A stretch of 64,000 nt of DNA from Streptomyces cavernicola (GTDB lineage Bacteria; Actinomycetota; Actinomycetes; Streptomycetales; Streptomycetaceae), in contig NZ_JASCIQ010000009.1 of the NCBI RefSeq assembly GCF_029968035.1, positions 1-64,000 on the forward strand. Direction: 5' to 3'. The position numbers and the translations under genes are program-made. Shown here piece after piece: positions 42,345 to 51,486 of the stretch. Numbering within the stretch: position 1 is the stretch's first letter; every line of letters starts with the position of its first letter. The notes beneath the pieces were generated by a model. That model was given only the letters and a program-made list of their open reading frames with translations, was not told where the DNA came from and made no database searches.

Positions 42345-44851
42345 CCGGCAGTGAAGAGGAACCGGTGAGCACGGAGCGCAGAGCCTGCCAACGCCCCGAC
42401 TGCGAGGGCGCCTACGAGGACATGGGCGGCGGCGAGCTGTACTGCGACGTCTGCGGGCTGGCTCCCGTCGTTGCCCCCAACGGCATGGTGGCGTCCGCGC
42501 CGACGGGCCTGACCACGGCCGCGCGCGGCAGCACGTCCACGCGCTCCACCCGCTCGTCCCGGTCGTCCACCTCGCGCCGCTCGGTGTCGGGCCGGCTGAG
42601 CCGCTCCCTGTCCGGGCCCGCCACCAACCGCTCGGTGTCCGTGCGCAGTTCGGGCGCCCAGTCCGGGTCCTCGGGCCGCGGCCGGCTCGGCGTGGGCCTG
42701 GTCGAGGTGCCGCAGGTGCCGCGGCCCGACCCGCGCGCGATGGTGCAGGAGCGCCCGGAGGTCCCCGAGCGGAAGCGGTTCTGCTCCCGCTCGGACTGCG
42801 GGGCCCCGGTGGGCCGCTCGCGCGGCGAACGCCCCGGTCGTACGGAAGGCTTCTGCACCAAGTGCGGCCACCCGTACTCGTTCGTGCCGAAGCTCCGCTC
42901 CGGCGACATCGTGCACGGGCAGTACGAGGTGGTGGGCTGCCTCGCGCACGGCGGGCTCGGCTGGATCTATCTGGCCATCGACCGTGCGGTGTCCGACCGT
43001 TGGGTGGTCCTGAAGGGCCTGCTCGACACGGGCGACCAGGACGCGATGGCCGCCGCGATCTCCGAGCGCCGCTTCCTGGCCGAGATCGAGCACTCCAACA
43101 TCGTCCGGATCTACAACTTCGTCGAGCACCTGGACCAGCGCACGGGCTCCCTCGACGGATACATAGTGATGGAGTACGTCGGCGGCAAGTCCCTCAAGGA
43201 GATCGCCAACGAGCGCCGCACACCGCAGGGGCGGCGCGATCCGCTCCCGGTCGAGCAGGCCTGCGCGTACGGCATCGAGGCCCTGGAGGCGCTCGGCCAC
43301 CTGCACAGCCGCAATCTCCTGTACTGCGACTTCAAGGTCGACAACGCGATCCAGCAGCAGGACCAGCTGAAGCTGATCGACATGGGGGCCGTGCGCCGCC
43401 TCGACGACCACGAGTCGGCGATCTACGGCACGGTCGGGTACCAGGCCCCCGAGGTCGCCGAGCTCGGCCCGTCCGTCGCGTCCGACCTCTACACCGTCGC
43501 GCGTACGCTCGCGGTCCTCACCTTCGACTTCCAGGGGTACACGAACTTCTTCGTGGACTCCCTGCCCGACCCCGCCAACATCGAGGTCTTCCAGCGGTAC
43601 GAGTCGTTCTACCGCCTCCTGGTCCGCGCCACCGACCCCGACCCGGCCCGCCGGTTCGCCTCCGCGCAGGAGATGGCCGAGCAGCTCACGGGCGTGCTTC
43701 GCGAGGTCGTCGCGCTCCAGTCGGGCCGCCCGCGCCCCGCCCTGTCCACGCTGTTCGGGCCCGAAGTGCGGGTCACGGACACGGAGTTGTTCGCGGAGCG
43801 GGAGGGTGAGGTCTCACGGCTCGGGGCGCGCACGGTGCCGGGGCGTACGGTGCCGGATCGCGCGGTGCCCGGTCGCGCGACCCCTGCGAGCGTGCCCGCG
43901 CCCGAGCGCCTCGTCCGGCCCCTCGACACCGCCGCCACCGCGCTCGCCCTGCCCGTTCCCCTGGTCGACGCGGGCGATCCCAACGCCGGGTTCCTCGCGG
44001 GCCTGATGGCCTCCGCCCCCGCCGAGCTGATCGCCGCCCTGGACACGGCGCCCACGCCCTCGGTCGAGCTGCGCCTGCGCGAGCTGCGGGCCCGCCTGGA
44101 GACGGGCGAGCTGCACGCCGCGGTGCGCTGTCTGGACGAGCTCGAACACAGTCACCCGGACGACTGGCGGGTGATCTGGTACCGCGGCCTGGTCGCCCTG
44201 ACCACGGGCGACTTCGAGACGGCGGCGCTCTCCTTCGACGCGGTCTACGACGCGTTCCCCGGCGAGCCCGCGCCCAAGCTGGCCCTGGGCGTCTGCGCCG
44301 AGGTCCTCGACCAGCTGGACAACGCCGCCGAGTACTACCGCCTGGTGTGGACCGCCGACCCGGGCTATGTCAGCGCCGCGTTCGGCCTCGCACGGGTGCA
44401 GCTGGCCGCGGGCGACCGGCGCGCGGCGGTGCGTACCCTGGAAGCAGTTCCGGAGGCGTCGATCCACTTCACGGCGGCCCGGATCGCCGCCGTACGCGCC
44501 CGACTTCGGGACCAGGCGGTGCACGAACCGCTGCTCGACGACCTGACCGCCGCCGCCGGGCAGGTCGAGGCGCTGCAGCACTTCGGTCTGGACGCGGTCC
44601 GCCGCGAACAGCTGTCGACCGAGGTCCTGGGGACCGCCCTCGACTGGGTGCTCTCCGGGAGCCGGGGCGCGACTGCGCCGCCGCAGGGCCCCGGCGGGAC
44701 GGTGCTGCTCGGCAGCAGTCTGGACGAGCGTGGCCTGCGCTTCGGGCTCGAACGCTCGTACCGGACGCTCGCCAGGCTCGCCAAAGGCGGCGCCGAAAGG
44801 ATCGAACTGGTGGAGCGGGCCAACCGTTTCCGCCCCCGGACGTGGGTGTGA
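42341..44851 (+). CDS. pknG: Serine/threonine protein kinase PknG with zinc-ribbon and TPR domains
   Basis: Protein of 836 aa, ATGA-coupled to the gene before. Layout: cysteine cluster 1 (C16, C21, C35, C38); Ser/Thr/Arg-rich linker (62-112) likely to be autophosphorylated; rubredoxin-like cluster 2 (C148, C153, C172, C175); kinase domain (about 195-460) with Gly loop, K225, catalytic YCDFKVDN (D330, K332, N335) and IDMG (D347) in place of DFG; C-terminal TPR helices (about 560-760). This is the PknG architecture and the enzyme is soluble. In mycobacteria PknG phosphorylates the FHA protein GarA to set 2-oxoglutarate use. I recall the S. coelicolor equivalent as SCO2666. Confidence 0.93.
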   Translation: MTGSEEEPVSTERRACQRPDCEGAYEDMGGGELYCDVCGLAPVVAPNGMVASAPTGLTTAARGSTSTRSTRSSRSSTSRRSVSGRLSRSLSGPATNRSVSVRSSGAQSGSSGRGRLGVGLVEVPQVPRPDPRAMVQERPEVPERKRFCSRSDCGAPVGRSRGERPGRTEGFCTKCGHPYSFVPKLRSGDIVHGQYEVVGCLAHGGLGWIYLAIDRAVSDRWVVLKGLLDTGDQDAMAAAISERRFLAEIEHSNIVRIYNFVEHLDQRTGSLDGYIVMEYVGGKSLKEIANERRTPQGRRDPLPVEQACAYGIEALEALGHLHSRNLLYCDFKVDNAIQQQDQLKLIDMGAVRRLDDHESAIYGTVGYQAPEVAELGPSVASDLYTVARTLAVLTFDFQGYTNFFVDSLPDPANIEVFQRYESFYRLLVRATDPDPARRFASAQEMAEQLTGVLREVVALQSGRPRPALSTLFGPEVRVTDTELFAEREGEVSRLGARTVPGRTVPDRAVPGRATPASVPAPERLVRPLDTAATALALPVPLVDAGDPNAGFLAGLMASAPAELIAALDTAPTPSVELRLRELRARLETGELHAAVRCLDELEHSHPDDWRVIWYRGLVALTTGDFETAALSFDAVYDAFPGEPAPKLALGVCAEVLDQLDNAAEYYRLVWTADPGYVSAAFGLARVQLAAGDRRAAVRTLEAVPEASIHFTAARIAAVRARLRDQAVHEPLLDDLTAAAGQVEALQHFGLDAVRREQLSTEVLGTALDWVLSGSRGATAPPQGPGGTVLLGSSLDERGLRFGLERSYRTLARLAKGGAERIELVERANRFRPRTWV

Positions 44852-44854
44852 TTG

Positions 44855-46300
44855 ATGTCGCAGATGCACCAGCTGACCGACGGGGTCGCCGGGGCGACGT
44901 GCCCCAGCTGCGCCGAGCCGCTGGAGTCGGGTGACCTGTTCTGCGGAGCCTGTGGGTACGACCTGTCGGCCGTGCGCGCACAGCAGGACCACCCCACGAT
45001 CGCGATCGGCCGCGGGTCCACGCCGCCCGCCGCCGACCCGACCGACCCGGCCGCCCTGGCCGCTCCGGCCGCCCCGGGTGACGCCGTCGAGTGGCCGGAG
45101 GCCCGGGAGGTGGACAGTTCGGACGTACCGGCCCCGGTGCATCTGCCGAGCGACCTCGCGGGCACCGACTCGGGCGGCTCCGAACTCCCGGCCGCAGAGC
45201 GCCCGTTCAGCTCGGACGCCTCCGCCGCGCCCATGCCGCAGACGCCGGTCGGCGAGTCCGACGGTCCCGCTGGGCCTGGCGCGGACGGCACGGACGAGCT
45301 CGGCGACTTCGACGAGCCCTCCACCCCGTCCCGCCCCACGGCCGACCCGCGCACGGCCACGCCCACCCCCACTCCCCCGGCCGGCATCAAGCTCTGCGTG
45401 GCCTGCCGCGCGGGCCGCGTCGACCGGGACGGCTACTGCGAGCGTTGCGGCCACGCCCAGCCTCGTGAACGCGACCACATGGAGCAGGAGTTGGACGCCG
45501 TGGCCGCCGTGAGCGACCGCGGCCTGCGCCACCACCGCAACGAGGACGCGTTCGCCGTCTCGGCCACCGCCCTGCCCGACGGCTCGCCCGCGGTCGTCGC
45601 CGTGGTCTGCGACGGGGTGTCGTCCGCGACCCGCCCCGACGAGGCCTCGATCGCCGCAGCCCAGGCCGCCAACGAGTCGCTGCTCGCCGCGCTGCCCCGC
45701 GAGGTCCACCCGCAGCAGGCCATGCACGACGCGATCATCGCCGCGTCCGAGGCCGTCAACTCCCTCGCGGATCAGCCCGATCCGGTTCCGGACCACGCCC
45801 ACCACCAGAACGCCCCGGCCTGCACGATCGTCGCCTCGGTCGTCGCGGGCGGCCTGCTCGTCGTCGGCTGGGTCGGCGACTCGCGGGCCTACTGGGTCCC
45901 GGCCGACCGCTCCGTCCCCGCCGCCCGCCTCACCGAGGACGACTCGTGGGCGGCGCAGATGGTCGCCGCGGGCCTGATGAACGAGGCGGAGGCGTACGCG
46001 GACGAGCGGGCCCACGCCATCACGGGCTGGCTCGGCGCGGACGCGTACGAACTGGAGCCGCACACCGCGTCGTTCAAGCCCGACCGGCCCGGCGTGGTGG
46101 TCGTGTGCACGGACGGCCTGTGGAACTACGCGGAGGGCGTCGATGAGATGGCCTCCGCCGTGCCCGCCGACGCCTGCAGCCGCCCGCTGCACAGCGCCCA
46201 GGTCCTCGTCGGCCACGCCCTGGACGGCGGCGGGCACGACAACGTAACAGTGGCGGTGCTGCCGTTCCCGGTCGCGCCGCAGGGGGCAGGCTCGGCCTGA
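44855..46300 (+). CDS. PP2C-family Ser/Thr phosphatase with two zinc-ribbon clusters
   Basis: Protein of 481 aa from ATG 44855, four bases after pknG. It has cysteine cluster 1 (C16, C19, C30, C33), a Pro/Ala/Ser-rich disordered region, cluster 2 (C181, C184, C195, C198), then a PP2C domain (about 215-475) with the motifs SDRGLRHHRNED (E230, D231), VVCDGVSS (D253), VGDSRAYW, CTDGLWNY and HDNVTVAV, so all metal-binding acids are present. It should reverse PknG-type phosphorylation; the paired zinc ribbons mirror those of the kinase. Confidence 0.93.
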   Translation: MSQMHQLTDGVAGATCPSCAEPLESGDLFCGACGYDLSAVRAQQDHPTIAIGRGSTPPAADPTDPAALAAPAAPGDAVEWPEAREVDSSDVPAPVHLPSDLAGTDSGGSELPAAERPFSSDASAAPMPQTPVGESDGPAGPGADGTDELGDFDEPSTPSRPTADPRTATPTPTPPAGIKLCVACRAGRVDRDGYCERCGHAQPRERDHMEQELDAVAAVSDRGLRHHRNEDAFAVSATALPDGSPAVVAVVCDGVSSATRPDEASIAAAQAANESLLAALPREVHPQQAMHDAIIAASEAVNSLADQPDPVPDHAHHQNAPACTIVASVVAGGLLVVGWVGDSRAYWVPADRSVPAARLTEDDSWAAQMVAAGLMNEAEAYADERAHAITGWLGADAYELEPHTASFKPDRPGVVVVCTDGLWNYAEGVDEMASAVPADACSRPLHSAQVLVGHALDGGGHDNVTVAVLPFPVAPQGAGSA

Positions 46301-46451
46301 CGGGTCCCGTGTGCGGACCGGGCGGCGGCCTCCGTGCCGCCGCCTCGCCGCGTCCGCGTCCGCGGGACCGGGGGGAAGCAAGGGTCGGCACGGCCACGGG
46401 TCGGCAGGGCTGACGAGGGCGACCAGGCATCAGCAAGGGGGAGGCATTTCC

Positions 46452-47813
46452 ATGGCCAATTTCGCGAAGCCGAAGGGTCCGCGGTTCGACGTAGAGGTCT
46501 ACTCGAACGAGTACCTGCCGGAGGGCGGGCGCGAGGTCAACGCCATCGTGACGGTGACGTCGACCGGCGGCGGCACCACCGGCGGCCGTACAGCGAGCGC
46601 CGCGGGCCCGGACGCCGCCGTGGCGATCATGGTGGACTGCTCCGGCTCGATGGACTACCCGCCGACGAAGATGCGCGGCGCCCGCGAGGCCACGGCCGCC
46701 GCGATCGACGCGCTGCGCGACGGCGTCCGCTTCTCGGTGATCGCCGGCACCCACGTCGCCAAGGAGGTCTACCCGGGGTACGGCCGCCTCGCCGTCGCCG
46801 ACGCCGGCACCCGCGAGGACGCCAAGCAGGTGCTGCGCCGGCTCTCCGCGGGCGGCGGTACCGCCATCGGCAGCTGGCTGCGCCTGGCCGACCGGCTCCT
46901 GAACTCCGACGAGGTCCCGGACACCGCCGTACGCCACGGCATCCTGCTCACCGACGGGCGCAACGAGCACGAGTCGCCCGAGGACCTGCAGGCCGCCCTG
47001 GACTCCTGCGCCGGCCGCTTCACCTGCGACGCCCGCGGCGTCGGCACCGACTGGGAAGTGAAAGAAGTCACGGGCATCGCCTCGGCCCTGCTCGGCTCGG
47101 CCGACATCGTGGCCGACCCGGCCGGCCTCACCGCCGACTTCACGCACATGATGGAGACGGCGATGGGCAAGGAGATCGCCGACGTCGCCCTGCGCCTGTG
47201 GACACCGATGGGCGCGGAGATCCGGTACGTGAAGCAAGTCGCGCCCACCGTCGAGGACTTGACCGACCGCCGCACCCCCGTCGGCCCTCGCGCGGGCGAC
47301 TACCCCACCGGCTCCTGGGGCGACGAGTCCCGCGACTACCACGTATGCGTCGAGGTCCCGGCCGCCGGAATCGGCCACGAGATGCTCGCCGCCCGCGTCT
47401 CCCTGGTGATCGACCGCGGCGACGGCGAGACCCAGAACCTCTCGCAGGGCCTGGTACGGGCGGTGTGGACGGACGACATGGCGGCCTCCACGGCGATCAA
47501 CCCCCAGGTCGCGCACTACACAGGCCAGGCCGAACTGGCACAAGTAATCCAACAAGGGCTCGATGCTCGCAAATCCGGCGACATGGACGGAGCAACGGCC
47601 AAGCTCGGCCGTGCAGTTCAGCTGGCCGCGGGCTCCGGCAACGCGGATACGGCCAGACTCCTTGCGAAGGTGGTCGACGTCGTCGACGCCGCGACAGGTA
47701 CTGTGCGACTGAAAGCGAAGGTCGAGGACGCCGACGAGATGACTCTCGAAACCAGGTCGACCAAGACGGTTCGCGTCAAGAACGTGCAGGACGTGCAGCA
47801 CACCGAGCAGTGA
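46452..47813 (+). CDS. von Willebrand factor A domain protein
   Basis: Protein of 453 aa from ATG 46452 with GGGGGAGG upstream; an upstream extension to 46311 lacks coding bias. The VWA domain (about 55-235) has a complete MIDAS start (D62-C-S64-G-S66), GGGTAIG and LLTDGRNEHES. The following beta and helical parts (about 240-450) are conserved in actinobacterial VWA proteins that sit beside FHA and PP2C genes. Probably an assembly or substrate-binding partner in the PknG circuit, with no signal peptide, so cytoplasmic. Confidence 0.9.
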   Translation: MANFAKPKGPRFDVEVYSNEYLPEGGREVNAIVTVTSTGGGTTGGRTASAAGPDAAVAIMVDCSGSMDYPPTKMRGAREATAAAIDALRDGVRFSVIAGTHVAKEVYPGYGRLAVADAGTREDAKQVLRRLSAGGGTAIGSWLRLADRLLNSDEVPDTAVRHGILLTDGRNEHESPEDLQAALDSCAGRFTCDARGVGTDWEVKEVTGIASALLGSADIVADPAGLTADFTHMMETAMGKEIADVALRLWTPMGAEIRYVKQVAPTVEDLTDRRTPVGPRAGDYPTGSWGDESRDYHVCVEVPAAGIGHEMLAARVSLVIDRGDGETQNLSQGLVRAVWTDDMAASTAINPQVAHYTGQAELAQVIQQGLDARKSGDMDGATAKLGRAVQLAAGSGNADTARLLAKVVDVVDAATGTVRLKAKVEDADEMTLETRSTKTVRVKNVQDVQHTEQ

Positions 47814-47961
47814 CCGTGCGGCACGCAGAGAACAGCGCACGAACAGCACAGAACACCAGAACTGAACGCATTGCCTGACGGACCGCTCGGCGAAGCGGAC
47901 GCAGCGCAGCACGGCTGTCACCGACAGCGGAATCAGAAAGAAGGAGAGGGGGAGCGCCGAC

Positions 47962-49659
47962 ATGCCGACCTGCCCGAACGGACACCAGTCGGGTTCCGAC
48001 GACTGGTGCGAGGTCTGCGGCCAGCGCATGGCCGGAGCAGGCGCGCCGGCCGGTGCGATGCCTCCGCCCCCGCCGCCGGGCGGCGGTGGTTACGGCTACC
48101 CGCAGCAGCAGTCCGGACCGCCGCCCGCCCCGGGCGGTGGGTACGGCTACCCGCAGCCCGGCGCCGGAGCCCCGCAGGAGAACTGCCCGCAGTGCAACAC
48201 CCCGCGCGAGGCGAACGCCCCGTTCTGCGAGGAGTGCCGGTGGAACTTCCTCACCAACACGGCGACCTCGTTCGCACCCGCGCCGCCGGCCCCGCCCGCG
48301 CCCGGTCTGAACCTGCCGCCCGGCTTCGCCCAGGCCGCCGGTCCGCCCTCCGGCGCCGATGACTACACGAGCTCGCGTCCCTCGCAGGTGAACCGCCCCG
48401 CGGAGCCGCTGCAGCCGGACCCGTCGATGCAGGCCCCGCCGCCTCCGCCGATGCCGGGCGGCCCGCAGCAGACCCAGGCCCCGCAGGGCATGCAGGGCAT
48501 GCAGGGTCCGCCGCCGCCCGGGTTCCCCGACATGTCGCAGGGCGGTCCTGGTTCGATGGGCGGCCCCGGTCCGCAGGGCGGTCCTCAGCAGGGCCCGCCT
48601 CCCGGCTTCCCGCAGGACGGTCCGCAGCAGGGCCCGCCCCCGCCCGGATTCCCCGACGCACCCCAGGGCGGACCCGGAATGCAGGGCGGCCCGGGTTCCA
48701 TGGGCGGCCCCGGCCCGCAGGGCGGCCCCCAGCAGGGTCCGCCTCCCGGCTTCCCGCAGGACGGTCCGCAGCAGGGCCCGACCCCGCCCGGATTCCCCGA
48801 CGCACCCCAGGGCGGACCCGGAATGCAGGGCGGCCCGGGTTCCATGGGCGGCCCCCAGGGCGGTCCCCCGGGCGGTCCTCAGCAGGGCCCGACCCCCGCT
48901 TCCCCGCCCGGCCCCAGCTTCGGCGGCAACGACGACTGGATGATCCCGCCGCCGTCGGGCCAGGCCCCGCCGTCCCCGCAGGAGTCCATGGCGCCCCCGG
49001 CCCCTCCGGCTCCCGCCCCGGCCCCGCCGCAGCCCGGCTTCCCCGACCAGCCCCAGGGCGGTCCGGGTGCACCGGGCGGACCTGGCGCGCCCGGCGGTCC
49101 CGGCACTCCCAGCCAGGGATTCCCGCAGCAGGGCATGCCGCCCGGCCCGGGTTTCCCGGACGCGGGCTTCCCCGACCAGGGGATGCCGGGTCAGCAGGGC
49201 CAGGGTCCCGGTCCCGGCCAGGGCCCCGGCTTCCCGGGGCAGGCCCCGCCGCCCGCGGGCTGGACGGCGACGATCGGCCCCGACCGTGAGTACTTCATGG
49301 CGATGATGCACCGCAGCGGCCCCGAGGCCTCCAGCCTCAACCTGCCCGCGTACTCCCCGGAGCAGCAGCGCCAGCTGGTCGGCAACCAGATCACGATCGG
49401 CCGCCGCCGCCACTCCACCGGTGACACCCCCGACATCGACCTGTCGGTGCCGCCGGAGGACCCGGGCGTCTCGCACCAGCACGCGGTCCTGGTCCAGCAG
49501 CCGGACGGCAGCTGGGCGGTCGTCGACCAGAACTCCACCAACGGCACCACGGTCAACGGCGGCGAGGAGCCCATCCAGCCGTTCGTCCCCGTACCGCTGC
49601 AGGACGGCGACCGTGTGCACGTCGGCGCCTGGACGACGATCACCGTCCGGCGCGGCTGA
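47962..49659 (+). CDS. FHA-domain protein with zinc ribbons and Pro/Gly/Gln-rich repeats
   Basis: Protein of 565 aa. It has zinc-ribbon-like cluster 1 (C4, H8, C16, C19) and cluster 2 (C75, C78, C89, C92), a long disordered Pro/Gly/Gln segment (about 100-430) with near-perfect repeats, and a C-terminal FHA domain (about 476-563). FHA phosphothreonine-binding residues are present: G480-R481, S504, H507, N527-G528. It can therefore read PknG-type phosphorylation, as GarA/OdhI does, although GarA is much smaller and lacks zinc ribbons. Same strand as the kinase and phosphatase genes. Confidence 0.92.
   Translation: MPTCPNGHQSGSDDWCEVCGQRMAGAGAPAGAMPPPPPPGGGGYGYPQQQSGPPPAPGGGYGYPQPGAGAPQENCPQCNTPREANAPFCEECRWNFLTNTATSFAPAPPAPPAPGLNLPPGFAQAAGPPSGADDYTSSRPSQVNRPAEPLQPDPSMQAPPPPPMPGGPQQTQAPQGMQGMQGPPPPGFPDMSQGGPGSMGGPGPQGGPQQGPPPGFPQDGPQQGPPPPGFPDAPQGGPGMQGGPGSMGGPGPQGGPQQGPPPGFPQDGPQQGPTPPGFPDAPQGGPGMQGGPGSMGGPQGGPPGGPQQGPTPASPPGPSFGGNDDWMIPPPSGQAPPSPQESMAPPAPPAPAPAPPQPGFPDQPQGGPGAPGGPGAPGGPGTPSQGFPQQGMPPGPGFPDAGFPDQGMPGQQGQGPGPGQGPGFPGQAPPPAGWTATIGPDREYFMAMMHRSGPEASSLNLPAYSPEQQRQLVGNQITIGRRRHSTGDTPDIDLSVPPEDPGVSHQHAVLVQQPDGSWAVVDQNSTNGTTVNGGEEPIQPFVPVPLQDGDRVHVGAWTTITVRRG
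48541..48870. repeat. 144-bp tandem repeats within the FHA gene
   Basis: A 144-bp (48-codon) unit at 48541-48684 recurs at 48685-48828 with few changes, and a partial third copy follows. The translated unit is rich in GGPGSMGGPG and QQGPPPGFPQ. Copy number is likely to vary between strains and may be misassembled from short reads. Confidence 0.88.
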
Positions 49660-49670
49660 ACGAAAGCCGA

Positions 49671-49711
49671 CGCTGGAAAAGAACCAGCGCTGAACGAGAA
49701 CAGCGCTGAAC
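49671..49711. terminator. Weak hairpin and repeat between convergent genes
   Basis: A 6-bp stem CGCTGG/CCAGCG (49671-49689), and the 11-bp direct repeat CAGCGCTGAAC at 49685 and 49701, lie between the FHA gene and the convergent methyltransferase gene. The stem is weak for a terminator. Confidence 0.35.
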
Positions 49712-49738
49712 AGGCAGTGACGCAAGGTCAGTTCGGGG

Positions 49739-50812
49739 TCACGGCAGCGGCCAGGCGTACGGGCCGGTTGGATCATCCAGCCAGGCCCATACGTCCGAAC
49801 CGCTCACCGTGACCCCGAACCGTTCCCTGGCCGGCCGTCCCTCACGCTGCCAGAGCGCGAGCGCCTCGTGCGGGTCGAGCACGTCCCGGGTCAGCTCAAG
49901 GAGGAAGCGGAACAGCTCACTGTGCAGGGCCCGCCGCGGCAGCCCGCCGGTGAACGGCCCGCCGCCGGGCTGCCACCGCTCCCCGCCCCGCTCCCCGCTC
50001 CGGCCACCGCCGCGCAGCGGCACGAAGTACGCCGGCGTGTGCAGGAACCGCCCCTCCGCCCGCTCCCGATCCTGTACGTCGAGCAGGATCAGACCCGTGG
50101 CCATCGGCGCCAGGATCCGCGCCCCCGGCCGACACTGCCCGAGCCACTCCGGCGGCACCGTCTCCAGGGTGCAAGTCGCGATGATCCGGTCGTACGGCGC
50201 GCGCTCGGGGCAGCCCCGCGCCCCGTCGCCGGTGACCACCGTCGGCCGCCGGCCCGCCGCCGCGAGGTGCCGGCGCGCGGACTCCGTGATCTCCGGGTCC
50301 AGATCGACCGTGGTGACCAGCTCGTCGCCGAGCCGGTGGGCGAGCAGCGCCGCGTTGTACCCGGTGCCCGCGCCGATCTCCAGAACCGCGTCCCCGTCCC
50401 GTACGTCCAGCTCCGCGAGCATCTGTGCCATCAGCGACGGCTGGCTGCTGGACGAGATCAACTCCCCGTCGCGCACCCGCGTGGCGAGCGGCTCGTCCGC
50501 GTACGCCCCGCGCAGCCAGCGCGCCCGCCGCCGCGGACCGGGATCCTCGCCCCACAGCCGCTCGTAGCCGTCCTCCGTGCCGACGAAGTAGTACGGCACG
50601 AACAGATGCCGCGGCACCTCCGCGAACGCCTCCCGCCAGGCCGGGTCGTGCGCGAAGGCGCCGCTCGCCTCGATCACATGCACAAGCCCGGCCCGCGCCG
50701 CAGCCGCCGCCCGCACGACGTCGACGGACTCCACGGCGCCCACGGGGCCCACGGGGCCCTCGGGGCCCTCGGCCTGTCGGGCAGGCGTCTCCTGCGGCAG
50801 CTCGGATCCCAT
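49739..50812 (-). CDS. Protein-L-isoaspartate O-methyltransferase-like enzyme
   Basis: Protein of 357 aa from ATG 50812; the open frame runs upstream to 50962 without coding bias. The SAM-binding motif I VLEIGAGTGYNAALL and the preceding SSSSQPSLMAQML (substrate loop of PCMT, with ISS-type start) are clear. The N-terminal HLFVPYYFV region and a C-terminal domain of about 130 residues, beyond the catalytic core, set it apart from the 210-aa repair enzyme. It may repair isoaspartate or modify another protein. It diverges from the haemoglobin gene. Confidence 0.85.
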   Translation of the reverse strand: MGSELPQETPARQAEGPEGPVGPVGAVESVDVVRAAAAARAGLVHVIEASGAFAHDPAWREAFAEVPRHLFVPYYFVGTEDGYERLWGEDPGPRRRARWLRGAYADEPLATRVRDGELISSSSQPSLMAQMLAELDVRDGDAVLEIGAGTGYNAALLAHRLGDELVTTVDLDPEITESARRHLAAAGRRPTVVTGDGARGCPERAPYDRIIATCTLETVPPEWLGQCRPGARILAPMATGLILLDVQDRERAEGRFLHTPAYFVPLRGGGRSGERGGERWQPGGGPFTGGLPRRALHSELFRFLLELTRDVLDPHEALALWQREGRPARERFGVTVSGSDVWAWLDDPTGPYAWPLP

Positions 50813-50942
50813 ATCCCCACTGTCCTGCGATATCCCCTGGGAGGCGAGACCCGTTGCGGGGACCTGCCGCTCGCAGGGATCTGAAAGGGGAAGTCCTAGG
50901 GCCGGGGTCCTCGGCCGCCGCGTCTGAGACGATGGACCGGTG

Positions 50943-51344
50943 ATGGAGATTCCGCGCGGCACGCTTCAGGAACAGACGTTTTACGAGCAGGTCGGCGGCG
51001 AGGAGACCTTCCGGCGCCTGGTGCACCGCTTCTACCAGGGCGTCGCCGAGGACCCGCTGCTTCGGCCGATGTACCCGGAGGAGGACCTGGGCCCGGCGGA
51101 AGAGCGGCTCGCCCTCTTCCTGATGCAGTACTGGGGCGGCCCCCGCACCTACAGCGACAACCGCGGCCACCCCCGGCTGCGCATGCGGCACGCCCCGTTC
51201 ACGGTCGACCAGGCCGCGCACGACGCATGGCTGAAGCACATGCGAGTGGCCGTCGAAGAGCTGAACCTCTCCGAGGAGCACGAGCACACGCTCTGGAACT
51301 ACCTGACGTACGCGGCTGCGTCGATGGTGAACACGGCGGGCTGA
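50943..51344 (+). CDS. glbO: Truncated haemoglobin, group II (GlbO)
   Basis: Protein of 133 aa from ATG 50943. The sequence YWGGPRTYS, then GHPRLRMRHAPF, includes the proximal histidine (RMRH) and the group-II Trp region, and closely resembles mycobacterial GlbO. The globin binds oxygen or NO and is linked to redox or nitrosative protection. It diverges from the methyltransferase gene with 130 bp between the starts. A short repeat element directly follows the stop. Confidence 0.93.
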   Translation: MEIPRGTLQEQTFYEQVGGEETFRRLVHRFYQGVAEDPLLRPMYPEEDLGPAEERLALFLMQYWGGPRTYSDNRGHPRLRMRHAPFTVDQAAHDAWLKHMRVAVEELNLSEEHEHTLWNYLTYAAASMVNTAG

Positions 51345-51425
51345 AAATCCAGCCCGTCTGGGGCACCTCCCGGCCGAAGGCTGGGGGAGTTTGAGGACGA
51401 GCCCGAAGGGCGATGGAGGCGGGGT
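51345..51425. repeat. Short copy of the mosaic repeat after glbO
   Basis: Starting one base after the glbO stop, the core CCAGCCCGTC and the part GTTTGAGGACGAGCCCGAAG are the reverse of the element at 1276-1320, separated by an inserted AGGCTGGGGGAG-type segment. It fills the gap between two convergent genes. Confidence 0.65.
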
Positions 51426-51486
51426 CTGGGGCGGCTAGCCCCAGGTCCCGAGCCTCGTACCAGAGCAAGGTACGGACAACGCCGAC

